Below are positions 1 through 6,350 of a stretch of 6,350 nt of DNA, in pieces. This stretch comes from Dysgonamonadaceae bacterium (GTDB lineage: Bacteria > Bacteroidota > Bacteroidia > Bacteroidales > Azobacteroidaceae). Position 1 is the first letter of the stretch. Every line of letters starts with the position of its first letter. The translations under genes and the position numbers were made by a program. The notes below the pieces were generated by a model, which did no database searches, was not told the DNA's origin, and worked only from the letters and a program-made list of their open reading frames with translations. The stretch covers positions 1-6,350 of the forward strand of contig JAIRMF010000049.1 in assembly GCA_031258895.1 (NCBI GenBank), read 5' to 3'.

Positions 1-1206
1 GACATCGCCGTAATGCATCCCCTCGCAGATATGTGGTCCATACACGGCCCCCAGCGCGACCCGTTCCCAAGACTGCTCTACCCCAATTACCAATACAAAG
101 TCTGGGAGGCTATCCACAAAAACGGTAACGGGTGCGACTATACCTGCGAGAGCATAATCCGTAAAAGCCGCGTAGAAAACGGGTACCTCAAATACGGCAA
201 CCTGCGGTACAACACCCTGATTCTACTTGAAGTGGAAACAATCCAACACGAAACAGCAAAAATACTCGCAAAATTCGTCGCATCGGGAGGAAAACTGATC
301 TTCGTCGCAAAAGAACCGCATAAATCACCCGGACTTGTCAACCACAATAAAAATGACCTCAAAGTGGCAAATACCATCTCCAAAATAAAAAAATCATACC
401 CCAACCGAACCTTCACGGTCAATGCTCCGAATGATGACGTTTTGACCTGGTTCCGCGGTATACAAAAACAGTGCGGTATAAACCCGTACATCGTGATCGA
501 CAAGCCTGATAATGCGGTCAGTCAAATTCGCCACAAAACACAGGGTAAAGATATCTTCTTCATATCGAATGCAAGTCAAACCGATACATATAAACTGAAT
601 CTGCAATTCCCGCAATCCAACGGCAGTCCGCAAGAATGGAATCCGGAAACAGGAGAACGAAAACCGTTGCCGGCAGAGAAAACTATCCACGTCGAACTTC
701 CACCCGCAACGTCAAAACTTATCATCTTTGACGATTCACCGGCAAGTCCCCTCATAGGAGCAGCGCCCGAATACTCCCGAAATACCGGTACATTGACACT
801 CAAAGGCTGGACAATGCGTCTCGAACATATCGACGGCACCTCGCGTACAATGGAAATAGATACACCTTTCGACCTCTCAAAAGATGAATCGACACGATCG
901 TTTGCAGGGTATATTTATTATGAGAAAAAACTCGGCAACCTGCCCGATTATAAATACCTCGACCTGGGAGAAGTGTACGGAGTGTCGGAAGTGTCGGTCG
1001 ACGGTACGGAAATAGGTAATCGCTGGTACGGTCGCCATCGCTACAGGCTTGTCGAGAACGCAAGCGGAAAAACACTGAAAATAAAAATTTCCACAACCGT
1101 CGGCAACTACCTGCTCTCCAAACCGGAAAACCATGCACACGGTTGGGTGCGTCGCAATGGCCTGTCTAAAACGGGAATCGCAGGAGAAATTAAACTGACT
1201 TACTGA
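1..1206 (+). CDS. Glycoside hydrolase, C-terminal part (5' end outside window)
   Basis: The frame is open from base 1 (reads DIAVMHPLADMW), so the ATG at 13 is almost surely internal; 401 codons are visible, ending in TGA. The opening matches the stretch after the catalytic barrel in GH106-like enzymes (compare IADVAYFIGED in the next gene). Visible residues about 25-105 look like a glutaminase/beta-galactosidase-trimerisation-like alpha/beta domain (GGKLIFV at 96-102). Residues 185-218 hold a beta-domain with IFFISN and WNPETGE. From about 255 to the end runs a terminal galactose-binding-like beta-sandwich with RWYGRHRY (341-348) and GNYLLS (368-373). It is presumably a secreted or periplasmic polysaccharide-degrading enzyme. 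The catalytic domain is not in the window, so the family (GH106 or a related GH2-like group) and substrate cannot be fixed. The coding strand is rich in A and C, as in the next gene. Confidence 0.8.
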   Translation, partial: DIAVMHPLADMWSIHGPQRDPFPRLLYPNYQYKVWEAIHKNGNGCDYTCESIIRKSRVENGYLKYGNLRYNTLILLEVETIQHETAKILAKFVASGGKLIFVAKEPHKSPGLVNHNKNDLKVANTISKIKKSYPNRTFTVNAPNDDVLTWFRGIQKQCGINPYIVIDKPDNAVSQIRHKTQGKDIFFISNASQTDTYKLNLQFPQSNGSPQEWNPETGERKPLPAEKTIHVELPPATSKLIIFDDSPASPLIGAAPEYSRNTGTLTLKGWTMRLEHIDGTSRTMEIDTPFDLSKDESTRSFAGYIYYEKKLGNLPDYKYLDLGEVYGVSEVSVDGTEIGNRWYGRHRYRLVENASGKTLKIKISTTVGNYLLSKPENHAHGWVRRNGLSKTGIAGEIKLTY

Positions 1207-1230
1207 TCTCCTAAACGTTCCATACCGTAA

Positions 1231-1260
1231 TTTATACCTCATAACTTTTTTGTACCTTTG
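1231..1260 (+). promoter_or_regulatory. Bacteroidetes-type sigma-ABfr promoter (-33/-7)
   Basis: TACCTTTG at 1253-1260 matches the Bacteroidetes -7 consensus TAnnTTTG exactly, and is followed by CA as is common. A weak -33 candidate (TTTA, consensus TTTG) lies at 1231-1234, 18 bases upstream. Transcription would start around 1266-1270, giving a leader of roughly 16-20 bases before the ATG at 1286. The leader is AT-rich without a Shine-Dalgarno sequence, which is normal for this phylum. The rest of the 1207-1285 gap shows no hairpin terminator for the preceding gene. Confidence 0.72.
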
Positions 1261-1285
1261 CACGAATAAAATAATCAAATCATCA

Positions 1286-4200
1286 ATGAAATCCTGTTTT
1301 TTGTCGTTCTTCGCGATGTTGCTTGCTATGGTTATCCTGCCGGTAACATGTAACAAATCCTCGTTTGAAAAAGATTTCAAAAACCCTCCTGCAAATACTC
1401 GTATCGGCGTCTATTGGTACTGGATGCGCAACAACATTACAAAAGAAGGTGTTGTAAACGATCTTAATGCAATGAAAAAAGCAGGCATTACACGCGCGTT
1501 CATAGGTAATATCGGTGGAGAAACTAATTATCCGGAAGGCGACATAAAAATATTGACCGACCGGTGGTGGGACGTCCTTCACACAGCTCTCAAAACAGCT
1601 ACAAAACTCGACATAGAAATCGGTATTTTCAACTGTCCCGGCTGGAGTCAGTCCGGTGGACCGTGGATTAAACCCGAACAGTCTATGCGGTATCTTGCGT
1701 CGGTCGATACAACGGTGACCGGTCCTGTGAAGTTCTGCGCAAAACTCGTACCGAAAGTTGATAATTTCCAGGATGTTAAAGTCATCGCTTTCCCTAACGA
1801 CGCCCATATCCACGAGATACAGTCAGTGAATGTGACTACCACTCAATCACCCAACCGAAAACCGGGAGCCGGCAGACGGGAACGTTTCGACGTCATTTAC
1901 ACGGTCGGATTTGATGAGAAGCAAATTGCCAATACGCTGGTATTTCGGCCGACTTCCCCCATCAAAGCCAATGCGGAATTACAGTCTCTGAATGTAGCAA
2001 CCGGACAGTTCGAAACCGTCAAAGAGTTTGTGGTTGACCGGTCTAATCCGGCGCTTAATGTCGGGTTCGACCCTTATGCACCGATCGTTATCGGTATCAA
2101 GGAAATCCGTTCATCAAAATTTCGGTTCATTCTCAAAGATGTTTCCAAGATTCCCACACACTCCGATCTATACATCACCGGCAGAAAGATTATAGAACGC
2201 TATCCCGAAAAAACCCTGGCAAAAATGTTCCAAACCCCGCTTCCGCTTTGGGCTGATTATATGTGGGATTCGCAATCCTCCGACCCGGGTTTGTCCATCA
2301 ATCCGGAAAACGTTGTCGACATATCAAGTTGCATGGCGGAAGATGGAACAATCACATGGGACGTCCCCGACAAATGCTGGGTAATCATGCGTACAGGAAT
2401 GACGCCGACCGGTGTAAAAAACTCTCCTGCCTCTAAGGAAGGTACCGGTTTGGAAGTGGATAAAACCAGCAAGGAAAATGTAAAGTATCATTTTGATAAC
2501 TTTGTAGGCGAGATTCTGCGACGAATTCCGGCCGCCGATCGCAAATCGTTCAAGGTCGTAGTGGCAGACAGCTACGAAACCGGCAGTCAGAACTTTACAG
2601 ACGGAATACTCGACGAGTTCAGAGCAAAATACGGCTACGATCCGGTGCCCTATTTGCCGGCAATTTACGGTTATGTCATCGGCAGTCCCGATATCTCCGA
2701 CCGTTTTCTCTGGGATTTACGCCGCCTCATTGCCGATAAGATTGCGTACGGTTATGTTGCCGGTCTCCGCGATGCGGCCAATGAACACGGACTAACCACT
2801 TGGCTACAGAATTACGGACATTGGGGATTCCCATCCGAATTTTTACAATATGGCGGGCAGTCCGACGAGGTCAGCGGGGAATTTTGGGCTGATGGCGACC
2901 TTGGCAGCATAGAATGTCGCGCCGCATCATCGTGTGCCCATATTTACGGCAAAAACACCGTTTCCTGCGAATCGTTCACATCCGGAACCGACTGGAGCCA
3001 TAATCCCACATTACTCAAGAGCCGTGGCGACTGGTCATTTACCGAAGGCATCAACAAAACACTGCTCCACGTATACATCCAGCAACCATACGAAGGCAAC
3101 TTCCCGGGCGTAGATGCCTGGTTCGGCACGGAATTTAATCGCCATAACACTTGGTTCGGGCACCTGGACCTTTTCACCGAATATCTGCGCCGCTGTAACT
3201 ACATGCTTCAGCAGGGGCAGAACATTGCCGATGTAGCATATTTCATCGGTGAAGATTGCCCTAAAATGACCGGTATTCAACAGCCTGAGATCCCGAAAGG
3301 ATACTCCTTTGATTATATCAACGCCGAAGTCATTCTCCGCGATCTTACGGTAAAAGACGGTCTCCTGACACTGCCTCACGGTACAGCATACCGGATACTT
3401 GTCCTGCCCCCGCAGACAACGATGCGCCCCGAACTACTCGAAAAAATCCTGCAACTCGTGTCCGACGGGGCAATAATAATCGGCAATCCCCCCACATCCT
3501 CACCGAGCCTTCAGGACTATCCCATTGCAGACGATAAAATAGCCGAACTTGCAAACGAAACCTGGGGCACTATTCCCGAAAAAGTCCATACCTGCGGTAA
3601 GGGGAAAATACTCACCGGCACGCGCATGGAAGAGGCGTTTGAAATGCTCGGCATTATCCCGGACTGCCGGATAGACACCGCCTCAGAGATCCTTTACACA
3701 CACAGGAAAGCGGGCGATACGGACATATATTTCGTCTCCAATCAGTCGAACAAAGAAATAGAAACCAAGCTCGAATTTCGCGTACAAAACAGGCAACCCG
3801 AACTGTGGGACGCAACAACCGGTGAAATTAGGATTCTGCCGGCATTTGCATCCTCGGTACAGGCAACCGCCGTGCCCCTCAGGTTCGCGCCTCATGAGAG
3901 TATGTTCATAGTTTTCCGCAAGTTGGGGAAACCCGAAGCGGGACGCACATCCGTGGAGGATAACTTTCCGGAGCAGAAGACCATCGCTGGATTCGCCGCA
4001 CCATGGTCTGTCAAGTTTAATTCCGACAGTATTTGCCGCGGCCCTTCGGAGCCTGTCGCCTTCGACAGGCTCACCGACTGGTCGGAGAATAAAGACCCGG
4101 CTATCAAGTACTATTCCGGAACAGCTATTTATTCCAATAAATTTGATATTGTAAACCTTAACGACCTCAGGCCGGCGACCATTTACCTCAGTTTCGACAA

Positions 4201-4477
4201 GATCGCCCAGATGGCAAAAATCAGAATTAACGGCCGGTACGCGGGCGGTATCTGGACGGCGCCGTACCGTATAGACATCACCCGATTTGTGAAAGAGGGC
4301 GTTAATACGGTCGAAATAGAAACCGTCAACACTTGGAAAAACCGGATGATCGGTGACGCGCGCCTGCCGGAAGAACAACGATTGGTGAAGGCGACAACTG
4401 CGAGAATGCGTCCCGACAAGCCTCTTCAGGAATCGGGAATCATCGGTGAGGCCAAGATCACAACAATCAACTACTAA
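1286..4477 (+). CDS. Secreted GH106-type glycoside hydrolase (putative alpha-L-rhamnosidase)
   Basis: A 1063-residue enzyme expected to release terminal alpha-L-rhamnose from glycans outside the cytoplasm. Residues 1-22 form a signal peptide (K2, hydrophobic 5-20) ending in PVTC; Cys22 could be lipidated but the lipobox is not canonical. The catalytic region (about 30-640) shows GH106-like blocks: YWYWM (43-47), GWSQSGGPWIKP (119-130), R369-TGMTPTG and GLEVDK (388-393), DSYE (428-431) and CESF (561-564). E431 and E562 are the likely acid and base; their 131-residue spacing fits what I recall for the rhamnosidase BT0986. A glutaminase-like domain starts near 649 (DVAYFIGED), a beta-domain holds IYFVSN (814-819) and LWDATTGE (840-847), and a terminal galactose-binding-like sandwich holds RINGRYAGGIW (980-990). 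The start is the ATG at 1286; an in-frame TTG at 1250 overlaps the promoter. The gene probably acts with its upstream neighbour. Exact specificity is inferred. Confidence 0.87.
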   Translation: MKSCFLSFFAMLLAMVILPVTCNKSSFEKDFKNPPANTRIGVYWYWMRNNITKEGVVNDLNAMKKAGITRAFIGNIGGETNYPEGDIKILTDRWWDVLHTALKTATKLDIEIGIFNCPGWSQSGGPWIKPEQSMRYLASVDTTVTGPVKFCAKLVPKVDNFQDVKVIAFPNDAHIHEIQSVNVTTTQSPNRKPGAGRRERFDVIYTVGFDEKQIANTLVFRPTSPIKANAELQSLNVATGQFETVKEFVVDRSNPALNVGFDPYAPIVIGIKEIRSSKFRFILKDVSKIPTHSDLYITGRKIIERYPEKTLAKMFQTPLPLWADYMWDSQSSDPGLSINPENVVDISSCMAEDGTITWDVPDKCWVIMRTGMTPTGVKNSPASKEGTGLEVDKTSKENVKYHFDNFVGEILRRIPAADRKSFKVVVADSYETGSQNFTDGILDEFRAKYGYDPVPYLPAIYGYVIGSPDISDRFLWDLRRLIADKIAYGYVAGLRDAANEHGLTTWLQNYGHWGFPSEFLQYGGQSDEVSGEFWADGDLGSIECRAASSCAHIYGKNTVSCESFTSGTDWSHNPTLLKSRGDWSFTEGINKTLLHVYIQQPYEGNFPGVDAWFGTEFNRHNTWFGHLDLFTEYLRRCNYMLQQGQNIADVAYFIGEDCPKMTGIQQPEIPKGYSFDYINAEVILRDLTVKDGLLTLPHGTAYRILVLPPQTTMRPELLEKILQLVSDGAIIIGNPPTSSPSLQDYPIADDKIAELANETWGTIPEKVHTCGKGKILTGTRMEEAFEMLGIIPDCRIDTASEILYTHRKAGDTDIYFVSNQSNKEIETKLEFRVQNRQPELWDATTGEIRILPAFASSVQATAVPLRFAPHESMFIVFRKLGKPEAGRTSVEDNFPEQKTIAGFAAPWSVKFNSDSICRGPSEPVAFDRLTDWSENKDPAIKYYSGTAIYSNKFDIVNLNDLRPATIYLSFDKIAQMAKIRINGRYAGGIWTAPYRIDITRFVKEGVNTVEIETVNTWKNRMIGDARLPEEQRLVKATTARMRPDKPLQESGIIGEAKITTINY
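4049..4072. repeat. Perfect 10-bp inverted repeat inside the GH106-type gene
   Basis: The arms GAGCCTGTCG (4049-4058) and CGACAGGCTC (4063-4072) are exact reverse complements around the 4-base loop CCTT. A further TCGG/CCGA pairing is possible across a 2-base bulge. The palindrome covers exactly eight codons (residues 922-929, EPVAFDRL) and keeps the reading frame. The right side, CCTTCGACAGGCTCA, resembles a repeated palindromic sequence that is common in many bacterial genomes. It could be a captured REP-like unit or a chance result of codon choice, because the encoded residues fit the family at this place. Confidence 0.6.
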
Positions 4478-4483
4478 CACGAT

Positions 4484-5653
4484 ATGACAACCGGACAGCG
4501 ATACACTCTCCGCGGGGTTTCCGCGTCGAAGGAGGACGTACACAATGCCATTCGCGACACGGACAGAGGGATTTTTCCGCGCGCTTTCTGTAAGATCGTT
4601 CCCGACATTCTGGGCAGCAGCGTCGATCACTGCAACATCATGCACGCCGACGGCGCAGGGACCAAATCTTCGCTCGCATACGTTTACTGGCGTGAGACGG
4701 GGGACCTTTCCGTCTGGAGAGGAATCGCACAGGATGCCCTTGTCATGAATCTTGATGATTTACTGTGCGTCGGGGCGACCGACAATATTCTGCTTTCTTC
4801 CACCATCGGCCGGAACAAGAATCTGATACCGGGAGCAATAATCTCGGAGATCATCCTTGGCACCGAACAGTTATGCGGGGAGTTGTCGGAGATGGGGATT
4901 CACATCTATCCGACCGGAGGGGAGACAGCCGATATGGGGGATCTGATCCGGACGATAACGGTGGACAGCACTGTGACATGCCGCATGAAACGTTCCGACA
5001 TCATCGACAATTCTTTGATTCGCGCTGGCGACGCGATAGTCGGATTAAGTTCGTCGGGTAAGGCGACGTATGAGAAGCACTATAACGGCGGTATGGGCAG
5101 TAACGGACTGACCTCAGCTCGCCATGATGTTTTCTCTCATTACTTAGCCGACAAATACCCTGAGAGTTTTGATCCCAGCATACCGAGCGAACTTGTTTAT
5201 TCCGGTTCGAAGCGTTTGACCGATATGATCGAGGGTCTTGGGATTGACGCCGGCCACCTTGTTTTGTCGCCTACCAGGACATATGCTCCCGTTGTGCGGG
5301 CTATTTTGGGCCGGTTGCGTAGCCACATACACGGCCTGGTTCATCTTTCGGGTGGCGCACAGACGAAGGTGCTTAATTTCGTAGACAGGTTGCGCGTTGT
5401 GAAGGACAACATGTTTCCCGTCCCTGTGCTTTTCCGGCTTATCAAGGAGCAATCGGGGGCTTCGTGGGAGGAGATGTACCGTGTTTTTAACATGGGGCAC
5501 AGGATGGAGATCTATTTACCGTCGGAATTTGTTGGGGAGGTTATTTCGATCTCCGAATCTTTTGGTATCGAGGCGAGGGTCATCGGTTATACTGAGTTGT
5601 CGGACGGGAAGGAGCTTTCGATTGAGAGTGAATACGGGAGGTTTGTGTATTAG
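4484..5653 (+). CDS. purM: Phosphoribosylformylglycinamidine cyclo-ligase (AIR synthase)
   Basis: This cytoplasmic enzyme closes the imidazole ring of purines: FGAM plus ATP gives AIR, ADP and phosphate. The 389-residue protein is full length for the Bacteroidetes form, which is longer than the usual 345 or so. Visible PurM-superfamily blocks are HADGAGTKSSLAY (54-66), GIAQDALVMNLDDLL (80-94), PTGGETADM (143-151), GLSSSG (187-192), GMGSNGLTSARHDV (203-216), SPTRTYAP (262-269), HLSGGAQTK (287-295) and FNMGHRMEIY (335-344). The ATG at 4484 fits the family N-terminus (RYTLRGVSASKEDVHNAI). There is no Shine-Dalgarno sequence, and the start lies 6 bases after the hydrolase stop, so read-through transcription or coupled translation is possible. 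No own promoter was seen in the gap. Downstream from about 4680 the coding strand becomes G-rich, unlike the hydrolase genes. Confidence 0.96.
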   Translation: MTTGQRYTLRGVSASKEDVHNAIRDTDRGIFPRAFCKIVPDILGSSVDHCNIMHADGAGTKSSLAYVYWRETGDLSVWRGIAQDALVMNLDDLLCVGATDNILLSSTIGRNKNLIPGAIISEIILGTEQLCGELSEMGIHIYPTGGETADMGDLIRTITVDSTVTCRMKRSDIIDNSLIRAGDAIVGLSSSGKATYEKHYNGGMGSNGLTSARHDVFSHYLADKYPESFDPSIPSELVYSGSKRLTDMIEGLGIDAGHLVLSPTRTYAPVVRAILGRLRSHIHGLVHLSGGAQTKVLNFVDRLRVVKDNMFPVPVLFRLIKEQSGASWEEMYRVFNMGHRMEIYLPSEFVGEVISISESFGIEARVIGYTELSDGKELSIESEYGRFVY

Positions 5654-5681
5654 ACCGGTTGTTTGCGGCACGGCTATTTTC

Positions 5682-5686
5682 AGGGG
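5682..5686 (+). promoter_or_regulatory. Possible Shine-Dalgarno sequence of ribD
   Basis: AGGGG ends 5 bases before the ATG at 5692, in the 38-base gap after purM. It supports that ATG as the start. Shine-Dalgarno use is weak in Bacteroidetes and this stretch is G-rich in general, so it may be incidental. The gap contains no TAnnTTTG box and no hairpin, which suggests ribD is read together with purM. Confidence 0.35.
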
Positions 5687-5691
5687 AATTT

Positions 5692-6350
5692 ATGAAGGAT
5701 TACGATGAACGGTACATTCGCCGTTGTCTTCAGCTTGCCTCTATGGGGAGGGGATTTACGGCACCCAACCCGATGGTTGGAGCGGTAGTTGTGGGGGGCG
5801 GTAGGATTCTCGGCGAGGGATTTCATGTTTGTTACGGCTCTTGTCATGCAGAAGTGAACGCCATTTCCAAGGTTTCGGACAGGGATTTATTGCGCATGTC
5901 TACACTTTACGTGAACATTGAGCCCTGTTCTCACTACGGGAAAACTCCTCCATGCGCCGAGCTTATAATTGAGAGTGGTATCAGACGCGTAGTTATCGGC
6001 CATATTGACCCTTTCGAGGCTGTGTCCGGTCGAGGCGTCGGAATGTTACAGGATGCCGGCGTGGAGGTTATTTGCGGTGTATTGGAGGGAAAATGTCGCG
6101 AGTTTAACCGGCGCTTTCTGACCTTTGTGGAGCGTCGCCGTCCGTACGTTATATTGAAATGGGCTCAGACTGCGGACGGTTTTATCGACAGGCTTCGGGA
6201 ACCTGGGGACGGTCGGCGCAGTGTAAGGATTTCGGGGGATTTCACCAAGGTGATAGTACACAAGCATCGCTCGGAGGAGTCGGCTATTATGATCGGGCGG
6301 CGAACGAAACAGCTTGACGCGCCCCGTCTTGACGTTCGTTACTGGTCTGG
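5692..6350 (+). CDS. ribD: Bifunctional riboflavin biosynthesis deaminase/reductase, N-terminal part
   Basis: RibD performs two steps of riboflavin synthesis in the cytoplasm: zinc-dependent deamination of the diaminopyrimidine ribosylamine phosphate, then NADPH-dependent reduction of the ribose chain. The 219 visible codons are open to the window end; the 3' end is missing (the full protein is usually about 330-370 residues). The deaminase domain (about 1-145) has APNPMVGAVVV (24-34), HAEVNAI (52-58) with zinc ligand H52 and catalytic E54, and PCSHYGKTPPC (78-88) with zinc ligands C79 and C88. DPFEAVSGRG (106-115) replaces the common DPNPKVSGRG. The reductase domain begins at PYVILKWAQTADGFID (151-166) and continues with MIGRRT (200-205) and the R-x-WSG stretch at 216-219 (last Gly incomplete). 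The start at 5692 fits the family N-terminus (DERYIRRCLQLAS). It lies 38 bases after purM on the same strand and shares its G-rich coding strand. Confidence 0.95.
   Translation, partial: MKDYDERYIRRCLQLASMGRGFTAPNPMVGAVVVGGGRILGEGFHVCYGSCHAEVNAISKVSDRDLLRMSTLYVNIEPCSHYGKTPPCAELIIESGIRRVVIGHIDPFEAVSGRGVGMLQDAGVEVICGVLEGKCREFNRRFLTFVERRRPYVILKWAQTADGFIDRLREPGDGRRSVRISGDFTKVIVHKHRSEESAIMIGRRTKQLDAPRLDVRYWS

Noticed and set aside
877..1380. Minus-strand frame of 167 codons across the 1207-1285 gap
   Set aside because: It overlaps two real + strand genes and the promoter, and its translation has no recognisable family features.
2497..2504. TAACTTTG, a -7-like box
   Set aside because: It lies inside the catalytic domain coding region, far from any gene start, and is expected by chance.
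4138..4145. TAAATTTG as a purM promoter
   Set aside because: It is about 340 bases before purM and has no TTTG-like -33 element at the right distance; kept only as a weak possibility.
3683..4645. Long minus-strand open frame of 320 codons opposite the 3' end of the hydrolase and the start of purM
   Set aside because: It lies antisense to two well-supported genes, has no recognisable domain, and is rich in Arg, Cys and Val as expected for a shadow frame.
4400..4700. Replication origin, because skew changes from C-rich to G-rich here
   Set aside because: The gap is only 6 bases, there is no AT-rich non-coding stretch and no cluster of DnaA boxes; single TATCCAC matches near 113 and 684 are far away and inside a gene.
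6100..6117. Variation of the RibD DPNP motif to DPFE (at residues 106-109) as a sign of lost activity
   Set aside because: Zinc ligands and the catalytic Glu are intact, and I recall DPF at this place in other Bacteroidetes RibD proteins, so it looks like a lineage trait.

Overview
The window looks like a piece of a Bacteroidetes chromosome, probably Bacteroidales, with roughly balanced GC. Three things point there. The purM and ribD products carry family variants I associate with that phylum (HADGAGTKSSLAY, SGGAQTK and FNMGHRMEIY in PurM; the R-x-WSG end in RibD). A TAnnTTTG-type -7 promoter box lies just before the second gene. The coding genes mostly lack Shine-Dalgarno sequences. Genus cannot be fixed from this sequence. 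All four genes are on the + strand.

Layout: (1) 1-1206 is the 3' part of a large carbohydrate-active enzyme whose catalytic domain lies upstream of the window. (2) 1207-1285 is a 79-base gap holding a promoter. (3) 1286-4477 is a complete secreted glycoside hydrolase of the GH106 (alpha-L-rhamnosidase) type, with both expected catalytic glutamates visible (E431 and E562). (4) 4484-5653 is a complete purM (AIR synthase, purine biosynthesis), only 6 bases after the hydrolase. (5) 5692-6350 is the first 219 codons of ribD (riboflavin biosynthesis), which runs off the window and has no stop inside it.

The two hydrolases share the same C-terminal plan (glutaminase-like domain, small beta-domain, terminal sugar-binding beta-sandwich). 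They probably belong to the end of a glycan-degradation locus acting on a rhamnose-containing polysaccharide; no SusC/SusD or regulator gene is present here. purM and ribD are housekeeping genes. They both draw on purine-nucleotide metabolism, since riboflavin is made from GTP, but their pairing here may be only positional.

The most notable non-gene signals are a reversal of both GC and AT skew on the + strand near the hydrolase/purM junction although all genes point the same way, and a perfect 10-bp inverted repeat at 4049-4072 inside the hydrolase gene whose arm resembles a widespread repeated palindrome. I found no RNA gene, CRISPR array, insertion sequence or convincing terminator, and no clear candidate for a new biological system.
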